From contig CAZWZF010000058.1 of assembly GCA_964638715.1 (NCBI GenBank), positions 1 to 31,087 of the forward strand: 31,087 nt of DNA. The letters run 5' to 3'. A program made the translations under genes and the position numbers. The notes beneath the pieces are model-generated. The model did no database searches. It was not told the DNA's origin and was given only the letters and a program-made list of their open reading frames with translations. Source of the DNA: JBAXQQ01 sp037131695. Lineage in GTDB: Bacteria > Armatimonadota > Hebobacteria > CAIYQO01. This document shows, piece after piece, positions 22,233 through 30,966 of the stretch (position 1 is its first letter; every line of letters starts with the position of its first letter).

Positions 22233-23750
22233 ATGACAGTAAATTTTGGTTATAAAAACCCTATCATTCCCGGGTTCTACCCTGATCCCAGTATTTGCCG
22301 GGTGGGGGAAGATTATTATTTGGTAACCAGCACATTCGAATTTTTCCCGGGAGTGCCGGTTTTTCACAGCAAAGATTTGATAAATTGGACGCAAATCGGG
22401 CATTGTTTGACCCGCAAAAGCCAGTTGCTGCTGGATAAAGCCGGTTGGAGCGCCGGTATTTACGCGCCGACTATTCGTCACCATAACGGGCTTTTTTACA
22501 TGGTCACCACCAATGTTTCCATTGGTCAGCACCTGATAGTTACTGCCGTTGACCCCGCAGGTGAATGGTCAGAACCGATGCTGCTGACGCATGGTGCAAT
22601 TGACCCTTCATTATTCTTTGATGATGACGGAAAGGTATATTTCACCAGTAATGGGAATGGTGGAATATTGCAATCTGAATTGAATTTAAATACTGGTAAA
22701 TTTATTTCGGAAATGCGCGCAATATGGCCAGGTACCGGTGGTTGCTACCCGGAAGCCCCGCATCTTTATAAAATAAATGGCAGATATTATCTGATGATTG
22801 CCGAAGGCGGCACCGAATATGGCCACATGGAGACAATAGCACGTTCGGACTCGCCGTGGGGACCATTTGAATCATGCCCGCACAACCCTATTCTCTCGCA
22901 TCGCAGCCTGGCATGTCCGATTCGATGTACCGGACACGCCGATTTATTTGAAGACCACACCGGGCAATGGTGGGTGGTATTTTTGGGAGTGCGACCGGCT
23001 GCGGCTTATCCGCCGCGCTATCACCTGGGACGTGAAACATTCCTGGCTCCGGTAACTTGGGACGAAAACGGCTGGCCGGTGGTATATGGCGGCAAACATG
23101 TTGAATTAGATATGCTGGTGCCGACTTTACCACAATTCCCGGTTGCCCCGACACCTGTACGTGATGATTTTGACAGTGAAAAATTGGCAATGCAATGGAA
23201 TTTTCTGCGTAATCCCTATGAACAAGACTGGTCATTGATTGACAGGCCAGGATATCTGCGCCTGAACGGTTCAGAAATAACTCTGGATATTTGCGATTCA
23301 CCGGCATTTGTCGGTCGTCGTTTGCAGCATTTTGACGCTGTTATCCGAACGAAAATTGACTTTAACCCCAAATTAAATGGTGAAGAAGCTGGAATAACCA
23401 TCTATATGAATCCAACCCATCATTACGAAATTGCGGTAAGATTGAATGCTGAAGGCAAACGTTCGGTATTCGTTCGCCGCCGCATTGGCAGTTTGATTGC
23501 GGTAGTCTCGGAAATGGTGATACCGGATGGGCCGTTAGTTCTCGGTATGAATACCACGCAATTCAACGTAGAGTTTGGCTATGAAGATGTTGATGGAATG
23601 TTTGTCGCAATGGCGAATGGCGAAACCTGCTACCTGACAACAGAAGTTGCCGGCGGTTTCACCGGAGCGTATGTAGCCATGTTTGCCACAGGTAATGGCA
23701 AACGCAGCACTGCTCCGGCAGATTTTGATTGGTTTGAATATAGGGTTTAG
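22233..23750 (+). CDS. glycoside hydrolase family 43, beta-xylosidase/arabinofuranosidase-like
   Basis: This is a 505-residue five-bladed propeller enzyme with a C-terminal beta-sandwich (about 310-505). The catalytic set of GH43 is visible: base Asp18 in GFYPDPS, pKa-tuning Asp124 in GAIDPS, and acid Glu174 in YPEAP. The family attacks beta-xylosides, alpha-arabinosides or related linkages with inversion. There is no signal peptide, so it acts on imported oligosaccharides. The start was set at ATG 22233 with AGAGG at 22223-22227; a longer frame from 22125 only translates the repeat element. It is preceded by three 40-bp repeats that may regulate it, and followed by the sulfatase gene on the same strand. 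Confidence 0.9.
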   Translation: MTVNFGYKNPIIPGFYPDPSICRVGEDYYLVTSTFEFFPGVPVFHSKDLINWTQIGHCLTRKSQLLLDKAGWSAGIYAPTIRHHNGLFYMVTTNVSIGQHLIVTAVDPAGEWSEPMLLTHGAIDPSLFFDDDGKVYFTSNGNGGILQSELNLNTGKFISEMRAIWPGTGGCYPEAPHLYKINGRYYLMIAEGGTEYGHMETIARSDSPWGPFESCPHNPILSHRSLACPIRCTGHADLFEDHTGQWWVVFLGVRPAAAYPPRYHLGRETFLAPVTWDENGWPVVYGGKHVELDMLVPTLPQFPVAPTPVRDDFDSEKLAMQWNFLRNPYEQDWSLIDRPGYLRLNGSEITLDICDSPAFVGRRLQHFDAVIRTKIDFNPKLNGEEAGITIYMNPTHHYEIAVRLNAEGKRSVFVRRRIGSLIAVVSEMVIPDGPLVLGMNTTQFNVEFGYEDVDGMFVAMANGETCYLTTEVAGGFTGAYVAMFATGNGKRSTAPADFDWFEYRV

Positions 23751-23772
23751 TTTATAGTTTTCAGTTTTCAGA

Positions 23773-23852
23773 TTTTTGACATGATTAACATGATTGATAT
23801 GATTAAAATGGCGAAGCTAAAATCATGATAATCATGTTAATCCTGTCAAAAA
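23773..23852. repeat. palindromic nonamer-array element, copy 3
   Basis: The ends TTTTTGACA (23773-23781) and TGTCAAAAA (23844-23852) enclose CATGATTAA-like 9-mers on both arms and a central hairpin TGGC-GAA-GCTA (23809-23819, one G·T pair). The right end lies 3 nt from the ribosome site of the sulfatase gene, so the folded RNA would sit directly upstream of its translation start. Confidence 0.85.
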
Positions 23853-23866
23853 AAAGAGGTTATTAA

Positions 23867-25354
23867 ATGAGCAAAAAACCGCATATTTTGATATTTAATC
23901 CTGATCAGTGGCGGGGTGATGTAATGGGGCATCTGGGTAACCCGGCTGCGGTGACGCCCAATCTTGATGCTATTGTTGAGAATGAAGCTGTGTCATTCAG
24001 CACCGCTTTTTGCCAGAATCCTGTTTGCACTCCTTCTCGCTGTTCATTTATGACCGGATGGTATCCTCATACCCGCGGGCATCGGACTATGTTTCATATG
24101 TTGCGCAAAGAAGAGCCTTGTCTGCTGCAAATTTTAAAGGATGATGGTTATTTTGTTTGGTGGGGCGGTAAAAACGATCTAACCCCAGCACAAGATGGGT
24201 ATGACAAATATTGTGATATTAAATATCAGGCAGAAACAGATGATTTCAAACGTTGGGGACACACTCCTAAATCAGGTTTGCATGGTGTATCAGAATGGCG
24301 AGGAGCACCTGACAGCGATACTTTTTATTCATTTTATGCTGGAAAGTTAGATACTGGTGATGATGATATTTATTGTGATGGTGACTGGGCAAATGTATTC
24401 GGTACGATTGATTTTATACGAAATGCTCCAAAAGACCAGCCACTTTGTATGTATCTTCCCCTACAATACCCGCACCCTCCTTATGGTGTTGAAGATCCAT
24501 GGTTCAGTATGATTGACCGGGAGAAATTGCCGACACGTATGCCTGTACCGGAAAATTGGGACGGAAAACCTGCATTGCTGAAGGGTATTTGGGAACGTCA
24601 GAATATGCAGGGGTGGACCGAAGAACGTTGGACAGAGTTGCGTGCTACATATTATGGAATGTGCGCCCGGGTAGATTACCAGTTTGGATTAATAATAGAC
24701 GCTTTACGCAAAGCAGGATTGTATGATGATACAGCTATTTTCTTTTTCCCAGACCACGGTGATTTTACAGGTGATTATGGATTGGTTGAAAAAACGCAGA
24801 ATACCTTTGAAGATGTGCTGTCCCGGGTGCCATTTATTATTAAACCACCGAAAGAAATCCCAATTCAACCCCGAGTTAGCAATGCGCTAGTAGAACTGGT
24901 GGATTTTCCTGCTACAGTATTTGATTTAACTGGAATAACGCCTGAATACACTCAATTTGGTAGATCTTTGTTGCCAGTAGTTTCTGGTAATACAGATGAA
25001 CATCGTGATGCGGTGTTTTGCGAAGGTGGCAGGATAGATAGCGAAGACCATTGTAAAGAAGCATATAATATAGAAAATAAAATGGGACATTATTGGCCGC
25101 GGGTAAGCCTGCAGTGGGAATCGTATATTGCACATTCTAAAGCGGTAATGTGTCGCACATCCCGATATAAATATGTTAATCGCCTGTATGAAATGGATGA
25201 ATTTTATGATTTGTATATTGACCCTTGTGAAATGAAAAATTTGATAAATAACCCTTTATATAATGGTGAAATAATCCGGCACAAGGAAAGAATGTTGAAG
25301 TTTTTTATGGAAACAGGTGATGTTGTTCCGTATGATTTAGACAGACGGTGGTAG
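23867..25354 (+). CDS. formylglycine-dependent sulfatase (arylsulfatase superfamily)
   Basis: This 495-residue hydrolase removes sulfate esters. The activation motif Cys54-Thr-Pro-Ser-Arg58 (VCTPSRCSFMTG) is present, so Cys54 must be converted to formylglycine by a maturase not encoded here. The N-terminal metal site reads PDQWRGD (Asp13, Gln14), as in choline-sulfatase/phosphonate-hydrolase-like members, and PDHGDFTGDYG (Asp296, His297) gives the second metal pair. No signal peptide is visible, so it is probably cytoplasmic, unlike most glycan sulfatases. AGAGG lies 7 nt before the ATG. The stop is 4 nt before the PIG-L start. Context suggests desulfation of imported oligosaccharides. Confidence 0.93.
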   Translation: MSKKPHILIFNPDQWRGDVMGHLGNPAAVTPNLDAIVENEAVSFSTAFCQNPVCTPSRCSFMTGWYPHTRGHRTMFHMLRKEEPCLLQILKDDGYFVWWGGKNDLTPAQDGYDKYCDIKYQAETDDFKRWGHTPKSGLHGVSEWRGAPDSDTFYSFYAGKLDTGDDDIYCDGDWANVFGTIDFIRNAPKDQPLCMYLPLQYPHPPYGVEDPWFSMIDREKLPTRMPVPENWDGKPALLKGIWERQNMQGWTEERWTELRATYYGMCARVDYQFGLIIDALRKAGLYDDTAIFFFPDHGDFTGDYGLVEKTQNTFEDVLSRVPFIIKPPKEIPIQPRVSNALVELVDFPATVFDLTGITPEYTQFGRSLLPVVSGNTDEHRDAVFCEGGRIDSEDHCKEAYNIENKMGHYWPRVSLQWESYIAHSKAVMCRTSRYKYVNRLYEMDEFYDLYIDPCEMKNLINNPLYNGEIIRHKERMLKFFMETGDVVPYDLDRRW

Positions 25355-25358
25355 TAAT

Positions 25359-26111
25359 TTGAAAGAGTATTTAGAACTCTTATATAAACAGATTTTTGAT
25401 AATTCGCCGGTACTTTTACACGATATAAAAATACCGACTGATTTGCGTGTTGTGGTATTGGCTCCGCATCCTGATGATTTTGATGCGGTTGCTGTTACCA
25501 TGAAACGTTTGCATGAAAATGGCAATCGTATTGACGTTGGCGTGCTGACATCTGCGGCAAGCGGGGTAGAAGATGGGTTTGATGGTGCATTTACCAATGC
25601 GGAAAAAGCGGCAACACGGGAATGTGAACAGCGCGAAAGCTGCCGTTTTTTTGGATTGCCGGATGAATGTCTGCGGTTTTTGTATATGACCGAAGGCGAC
25701 GATGGTCACATGATTGACGAACTGACGAATATTAATTTAATGCGTCGTTACCTGCTTGATATAAAACCAGACATCGTCTTTATGCCGCATGGAAATGATA
25801 CTAACCTTGACCATCAGCGAACTTTTTTATTTTATCAACGCATAATAGAGCAGGAACGGCTATCAATAATGGCATGGCTGATACGCGACCCGAAAACTAT
25901 TGAAATGCGCGATGATATCTATACTGTCTTTGATACAGTAGAAGCAGATTGGAAAGGCGAAATGCTCCGCTGCCACCATTCGCAGCATCAGAGAAACCTG
26001 AACACCCGCGGACATGGATTTGATGATAGAATCTTAATGGTGAACAGAGACATTGCAAAAAGAATCGGCAGCGATTTTCCTTTTGCTGAAGCATTTGAAG
26101 TACTGCTATAA
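25359..26111 (+). CDS. PIG-L family (LmbE-like) zinc deacetylase
   Basis: This 250-residue protein would remove an acetyl group from an N-acetylated sugar or related amide. The metal site is formed by His37 and Asp40 in APHPDDFD, with His152 in NLDHQRT as third ligand. The motif normally reads HPDDxE; here the last position is Asp42. The start is TTG at 25359, 4 nt after the sulfatase stop, with GGTGG (25347-25351) inside the upstream gene, which indicates translational coupling. No ATG gives a full-length protein. It is cytoplasmic. Together with the sulfatase it points to a substrate carrying both sulfate and N-acetyl groups. Confidence 0.88.
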   Translation: MKEYLELLYKQIFDNSPVLLHDIKIPTDLRVVVLAPHPDDFDAVAVTMKRLHENGNRIDVGVLTSAASGVEDGFDGAFTNAEKAATRECEQRESCRFFGLPDECLRFLYMTEGDDGHMIDELTNINLMRRYLLDIKPDIVFMPHGNDTNLDHQRTFLFYQRIIEQERLSIMAWLIRDPKTIEMRDDIYTVFDTVEADWKGEMLRCHHSQHQRNLNTRGHGFDDRILMVNRDIAKRIGSDFPFAEAFEVLL

Positions 26112-26136
26112 CTTTTGCCTGCTACAGAATTTATTT

Positions 26137-26167
26137 AACCACAAAGAACGTAAAGAGCACAAAAAAT
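26137..26167. repeat. AACCACAAAGAACGTAAAGA-type intergenic repeat
   Basis: An A-rich stretch with AAAGAAC/AAAGAGC units resembles a repeat type common between genes in many bacteria (from memory). It lies in the 186-nt gap after the PIG-L gene. Confidence 0.4.
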
Positions 26168-26180
26168 AATCATTTCAATC

Positions 26181-26251
26181 ATACCAAATCATTCTAATCA
26201 GTGGTTATATCGCAACTAATTAACCTTAATTTCATCTAAATTATTTGGTAT
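26181..26251. promoter_or_regulatory. spaced inverted repeat ATACCAAAT ... ATTTGGTAT
   Basis: Two perfect 9-bp half-sites (26181-26189 and 26243-26251) lie 62 bp apart centre to centre, upstream of the LamG-protein gene. The spacing is close to six helical turns, which would suit DNA looping by a regulator. The core TTTGGT is shared with the palindromes upstream of GH43. No clear promoter was identified between them. Confidence 0.4.
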
Positions 26252-26297
26252 CCCCGGAATTGTTTATTACTCTACTGGAGATAAAAGGATAATATAG

Positions 26298-29200
26298 ATG
26301 TTTCTGCGCTTTTTGGCAATTTTATGGGTGTTATCTCTCGCGGTCTATTCTTTTGCGGAACCGGCGGGGCAATTTAGCGACTCTACGGGAAATGGTGATT
26401 ATAATTGTAAATTAACTTTGCTGCCGGCACCTAATATCACCGAAAAAAGTGCTGTTAAGCTAATCCTGGAATGGAAAGATGACCGCAATTATACTCAAGT
26501 TTCTCTTTCAACCCACACATTAATCTTCACTACAGTAATTGATGGCGTATCTAAACAAGTTGGCGAGACACCGGTTGCGGTTATTGCCGGAAAACCTTAT
26601 CAATTAACACTGCTCAGGCGTGGAGATAAAATAATATGGCTTCGTGGCGGCAATCCGGGCTATTCTTGTGAAATTAGCCGTGGTGGTGAAATAGCCGCGG
26701 TGACAGCAGATGCAGGCTGGACAGTTAAAGATTCAGATATTGAACAGCAGGAGCCGGTAGTATTTACTGATGATTTCATGCGGACAGCCGAGGAAACCGG
26801 GCAATGGACTATCCAAAGCGGCGATTGGGCATTGCAATCCGGGTGGGATAGGATAAAAGACCAGAATGCACAGTTTGCCAGTGTAAAACGTGCATCAAAC
26901 CCGTTTGCCTGGGCAGGCCGCAAGATTAATGGTACAGCATATTGTACAACAGGTGAATCAAGTTGGGAAAATTATACATTTAATGTTGCGATATGCCCTA
27001 ATGACCGCGCCGCCGGAGTAATGGTAAACATGCCTGACCCGCATCATGGCATATTGGTAAAATGGTCGCCGGCAACAGGCGGTGCTGATCGTTTGAGCAT
27101 TTGCAACTTTATAGATTGGAAAATAACTGAATTGCAGGGAGTCGCTGGCGGTTTTCTTCCCGGACAATGGTACAAAATGTCTGTCGCTTCCTCTACTGAT
27201 GGGATACAGGTTTCTATAGATGGCAAAGAACGATTATCGCTGCATAACCCTGTTTATTGGCGCGGCGGGATAGGGCTTTATGCTGAAGGAACCATGGGAG
27301 CGACGTTTGACGATGTTTCCGTGTATGGTGCCGGCGTTGACCAGAATATGATTGCGGATATTCGCGAAGCGCATTCAATAGATCGTTTTTATGGACAGAC
27401 TATATATGCCAATCAGCGCTGGTATAACGGCGGTACAGATGACTGGGTTGGCAATAACAGCACCGGATTTTTCCATGGTATGCCGTATTATGGCGACCAG
27501 CGGATTAATTATAAAATAAACAGTAATGGTGGAAGAAACCCACTGGTTATCCTGGCAATGAGAACGAACGGAAAGGATATTAACAGCGGGTATCGCGCTG
27601 CAATTGAATGGACAACCGGCAAACCCTCGACATTCACTTTGTATCGTGAAAATACTGTATTAAAAACAACAAATGGTAAAATGTTGACGCCAGGTGAAGA
27701 TTATAACGTCAGTTTTTCCCGCACCGGAACGAATTTTCAAATAACATTTGATGATGAAAAAGTGTTGGAAACCGCCGACCCGACGCAATTGACCGGGGCA
27801 TATCCGGGATTTTTAATTCAGCGGGCATACCAGCGACAGAAAAGGCCATATATTGTCGGCGCGCAGTTGTTTGAAGATATGTTTGAAAATGCACCGGTAA
27901 GTTGGCGAACCGAGGGAACATGGGAACCGGCAGTACGCTGGTCTTGTTCACCAGAATGGTCATTTTTAGCCGGTTGGAGCCGCGAAAATGCTGCGTTATG
28001 GTATAAATGGCGAATAGAAGGCGACCAGATGCTGGACGCGTTTGTGGGAATTAAGACGGAATATCCTCACGAGACGCAATTATATGAATACCGTTATCGC
28101 GATTTTGGAATGACAATATGCGGCGACGGGCAAGACCCCAAATCTGGTTATTCTATAGTATTCAACCCGGTTTTCGCCAGAAATTCTAAAATGCCGACTT
28201 CCCAATGCCCACTGCTGGCGGAAAGATTGGTGGAATTATACCGAAATGGTGTAAAAGTAGCTTCTGTGCCGATATCGCCGATAGAACATGGTTATTACCA
28301 CCGCTGGTGGTTGAATTTCCAACTGCAAAAACAAGGTGACAATGTCATAGTATGGTTTCGAGTCAGTTATCCGTGGTGGTACAAGGAAGAAAGAAAAGAC
28401 CCGAATATACCGGTATTGGTATATAAAGACCCGCAACCGTTGACCGGTGGTATTCCAGCGATATGGACTACCCAAAATGCCCTGGCTGTTTCCCGTGTGC
28501 GTATTTCCAGCGCGAATATCCCGGTACTCCGCACCGACCCGCAATTCAGTATTGGCGAGTTCAATTATCCTGAGTATGTAAACAAAGGAGCATCGTTGCC
28601 ACTCGCTTATCCCATAGCAGATTCTACTTTGAATAAACCATTGAAGTTCACTGTCGTGCCGGGCATTGTACCTGCCGGTGATGAAAATGCTGTGGCATTA
28701 GGTAAAACCGATGCCATATTCACGCCAAGGAAAATCGGGATGCATTGGTATAAATTTAACGTTACCGATGGTAAGTCAATATCGCAGGCTGTGCATATAG
28801 AATTGCCGGTGTATGACCCCGCGTTGAAACGTGATGACAGCCATGCAGTGCTGCTGTATCGTTTTAATGAAGGCAAGGGGAATATTGTCACCGACCAGTC
28901 TCCCGGCAAGGCTCCGCTGAACCTGACAATTCCAAAAGAAGCAGAGGCAGTATGGAACCCGAAACAAGGATTGGCAATACATGGCACTGCGCCATTGAAA
29001 TCAGTTGCCCCGGCAGATAAATTGATGAAACTGGCAAAAACGGGAGTATTTACAGTCGAATTCTGGCTGTCGCCGGAAACCCTGTACCCATTGAATGACA
29101 GAACAACCAATACCGAATGGCTGGGCGTTTTCTTCACCTGGGAAAAGAATAATGTTGAGCGCAATATGCTGCTTGGACATTCATGGTTTCAATTAAAAGC

Positions 29201-29519
29201 GGTCGCGCAAGGTGAAGAATTGCGGCAAGGCACCTGGGAACCGCTGCTCCCCTGGTGTTTCCAACGCGGTATGCAGCACATTGTATTTACCTGCAACAGC
29301 GGCAAAACCCGCTGCTATATAAATGGCAAAGACAACGGCGACCAGGACATTAATTGGCAACCGTCAAAATGGGTAGCCGGCGCACCGATATATCTGGGTA
29401 ACGAATCCAATAAATCAAAGTCATATATTGGCACATATTACCTGATGGCCGTCCACGACCGCTATTTCTCGCAAGCCGATGTAACAAGGAATTACCAGGC
29501 AGGACCAGAAGCTAAATGA
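26298..29519 (+). CDS. secreted LamG/concanavalin-like multidomain protein
   Basis: This is a 1073-residue exported protein with signal peptide 1-20 (MFLRFLAILWVLSLAVYSFA). Beta-sandwich modules of the concanavalin-like/DUF1080 type cover about 150-345 (FTDDFMRTAEETGQWTIQSG, GGIGLYAEGTMGATFDDVSV) and further regions to about 745. A cadherin/Ig-like stretch follows. A clear LamG module ends the protein (about 848-1073: VLLYRFNEGKGN, FTVEFWLSPE, CYINGK, PIYLGNES). No catalytic motif is certain. Surface binding or hydrolysis of polysaccharide is inferred from the neighbouring lyase, GH43 and sulfatase genes. AAAAGGA precedes the ATG by 8 nt. Confidence 0.78.
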   Translation: MFLRFLAILWVLSLAVYSFAEPAGQFSDSTGNGDYNCKLTLLPAPNITEKSAVKLILEWKDDRNYTQVSLSTHTLIFTTVIDGVSKQVGETPVAVIAGKPYQLTLLRRGDKIIWLRGGNPGYSCEISRGGEIAAVTADAGWTVKDSDIEQQEPVVFTDDFMRTAEETGQWTIQSGDWALQSGWDRIKDQNAQFASVKRASNPFAWAGRKINGTAYCTTGESSWENYTFNVAICPNDRAAGVMVNMPDPHHGILVKWSPATGGADRLSICNFIDWKITELQGVAGGFLPGQWYKMSVASSTDGIQVSIDGKERLSLHNPVYWRGGIGLYAEGTMGATFDDVSVYGAGVDQNMIADIREAHSIDRFYGQTIYANQRWYNGGTDDWVGNNSTGFFHGMPYYGDQRINYKINSNGGRNPLVILAMRTNGKDINSGYRAAIEWTTGKPSTFTLYRENTVLKTTNGKMLTPGEDYNVSFSRTGTNFQITFDDEKVLETADPTQLTGAYPGFLIQRAYQRQKRPYIVGAQLFEDMFENAPVSWRTEGTWEPAVRWSCSPEWSFLAGWSRENAALWYKWRIEGDQMLDAFVGIKTEYPHETQLYEYRYRDFGMTICGDGQDPKSGYSIVFNPVFARNSKMPTSQCPLLAERLVELYRNGVKVASVPISPIEHGYYHRWWLNFQLQKQGDNVIVWFRVSYPWWYKEERKDPNIPVLVYKDPQPLTGGIPAIWTTQNALAVSRVRISSANIPVLRTDPQFSIGEFNYPEYVNKGASLPLAYPIADSTLNKPLKFTVVPGIVPAGDENAVALGKTDAIFTPRKIGMHWYKFNVTDGKSISQAVHIELPVYDPALKRDDSHAVLLYRFNEGKGNIVTDQSPGKAPLNLTIPKEAEAVWNPKQGLAIHGTAPLKSVAPADKLMKLAKTGVFTVEFWLSPETLYPLNDRTTNTEWLGVFFTWEKNNVERNMLLGHSWFQLKAVAQGEELRQGTWEPLLPWCFQRGMQHIVFTCNSGKTRCYINGKDNGDQDINWQPSKWVAGAPIYLGNESNKSKSYIGTYYLMAVHDRYFSQADVTRNYQAGPEAK

Positions 29520-29594
29520 ATTAAAAATTAAAAATACGAATTAAAAATTATGGGTTTTTATATCGATTGTTAGGATTTAGTTGTGTAGATGTAG

Positions 29595-29614
29595 AGACGC
29601 AATATTTTGCGTCT
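29595..29614 (+). repeat. hairpin AGACGCAA/TTGCGTCT in the NUDIX leader
   Basis: A perfect 8-bp stem with loop TATT lies 2 nt before the AAGGGA ribosome site (29617-29622). It resembles the widespread GTAGAGACGC-type interspersed palindrome (from memory), cut short on its right side. It may modulate translation of the NUDIX gene. Confidence 0.6.
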
Positions 29615-29630
29615 TTAAGGGAAAGAAATT

Positions 29631-30083
29631 ATGCGTGAACCATTTCAAATTTTGGTTATTCCATTCCGTCATACTGCAGATGGCGTAGAGTTTGCGGTGC
29701 TTAAGCGGAGTGATGATGGGTATTGGCAGTTTATCGCGGGTGGCGGTGAGGATGGCGAGTCACCAATCCAGAGTGCTGAACGTGAAACGACTGAGGAGAT
29801 TGGGGCTGCTGCTGAAATGCTGATAAAACTGGATTCTATTTCATCTGTGCCAATAAATTGCTTTTCATGTGCCGATTCATGGAGTAAAGATTTGTATGTT
29901 ATTCCTGAATATTGTTTTGGGATAAATGTGGGGGATTCCGCAATTGTTATTTCAAATGAACACACAGAAATGTGCTGGCTTCATTATGAACAAGTTTATA
30001 ATTTGCTAAAATGGGACAGCAACCGTGTCGCGTTATGGGAATTGAATGAAAGATTGAAGAAAGGCATATTACTTTTCAAATAG
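29631..30083 (+). CDS. NUDIX hydrolase, dihydroneopterin triphosphate pyrophosphatase-like
   Basis: This is a 150-residue cytoplasmic pyrophosphohydrolase. The NUDIX box is complete: G-x5-E-x7-RETTEEIG within GGGEDGESPIQSAERE. The C-terminal WDSNRVALWELNERL is typical of NudB-like enzymes that trim dihydroneopterin triphosphate in folate synthesis, and YWQFIAGGGEDGE fits the same group. Folate function is inferred because no folate gene is adjacent. AAGGGA lies 8 nt before the ATG, just after a hairpin. The stop codon is 10 nt before the remnant of a duplicated unknown gene. Confidence 0.88.
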   Translation: MREPFQILVIPFRHTADGVEFAVLKRSDDGYWQFIAGGGEDGESPIQSAERETTEEIGAAAEMLIKLDSISSVPINCFSCADSWSKDLYVIPEYCFGINVGDSAIVISNEHTEMCWLHYEQVYNLLKWDSNRVALWELNERLKKGILLFK

Positions 30084-30093
30084 CCGGGCCGGC

Positions 30094-30165
30094 TATTACC
30101 TGTTATGGTATCCCGGTGGAGTATTAAAAGACAATTATGATAAAATATATTACCGGAGTGAATAA
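30094..30165 (+). pseudogene. 3' remnant of a duplicated unknown membrane-protein gene
   Basis: The 23 codons ending at TAA 30163-30165 read YYLLWYPGGVLKDNYDKIYY then RSE. They match the last codons of the gene ending at 30966 (YYPLWYPGGVLKDNIDKIYY then RYE). The rest of this copy is missing, replaced by the end of the NUDIX gene. It is a deletion remnant with no start of its own. It belongs to the longer direct repeat 30103-30253. Confidence 0.75.
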
Positions 30166-30253
30166 TAATTACACAGAGTCACACAGAGAAGACACGGAGA
30201 TTCACGGAGTGAATAAATAAATTCTCTGTGTGAGTCTCTGTGTCTCCTCAGTG
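30103..30253. repeat. 150-bp direct repeat copy A with CACAGAG palindrome
   Basis: It starts at TTATGGTATCCCGG inside the gene remnant and runs through a palindrome. The left arm is 30182-30209 and the right arm 30224-30253, with a few mismatches and a 2-nt length difference. The second copy begins 801 bp further on. The loop holds TGAATAAATAAA. Confidence 0.8.
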
Positions 30254-30283
30254 CATCTTGTAACTATAAAATTGGAGTAACTT

Positions 30284-30966
30284 GTGACCCCATCATTTGA
30301 TGTGATAATTTTGTTGGGATTATTAGTGTCGATAATATTTATGTTATTTTCGACAGGAAGTTTGTTGTTAAGAATATTATTAAAATAGTCGTAACGATAA
30401 CTGTTTTATTATTAATCTCTTTCATATTTTTTCACACCATTTAAATACAAAGTTTTGCCCCTGCATACAGATTGTTACCTGCCATCACTGCCAGTTTAGC
30501 TTTCGCCAATGTGTCACGTTATAATAGGGAAGGGTGCGGTTTTATTACTGGTGCAGCAACTTTAATGTTTTTCATATTGCTGATAGGTATGTCAATGGAA
30601 TACCTATTGATAATTGGCAATAAAAGTAAATATACTGATTCACCCGGTGATTCAGAAGTATATTATTCGAAAATTAACGCGGAAAAATTGTCGTCAGCAA
30701 AGATATTTTTGTTAATGATAATGGATCAAGAGGAAAAGAATATAGGAAAGAGATATTATAAAGCTGGAAAAGTTGAAGATATGGAAATTATGGATTCAAC
30801 ATATACACGTTCTATGCGTGATATGTTGGAAATTAAAAAACCAGTCGTAAAAAGATTCTGGCATACCTGGTTGACAGGCATCTACGGCGTTGAATATTAC
30901 CCATTATGGTATCCCGGCGGAGTTTTGAAAGACAATATCGATAAAATATATTACCGGTATGAATAA
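30284..30966 (+). pseudogene. broken unknown membrane-protein gene
   Basis: A GTG at 30284 with GGAG 6 nt upstream opens a frame encoding VTPSFDVIILLGLLVSIIF, a membrane helix, which stops at TAG 30386-30388. Coding sense continues in another frame (mod-3 class of 30472): IVVTITVLLLISFIFFHTI, then TAA at about 30439-30441, then an open stretch to 30966 with another helix (ATLMFFILLIGMSMEYLLII) and a soluble tail ending YPLWYPGGVLKDNIDKIYYR. One frameshift plus one stop therefore split a protein of about 225 residues with three hydrophobic segments. The family is not recognised. A shorter product from TTG 30472 is possible but has no good ribosome site. Sequencing error cannot be excluded. Confidence 0.6.
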
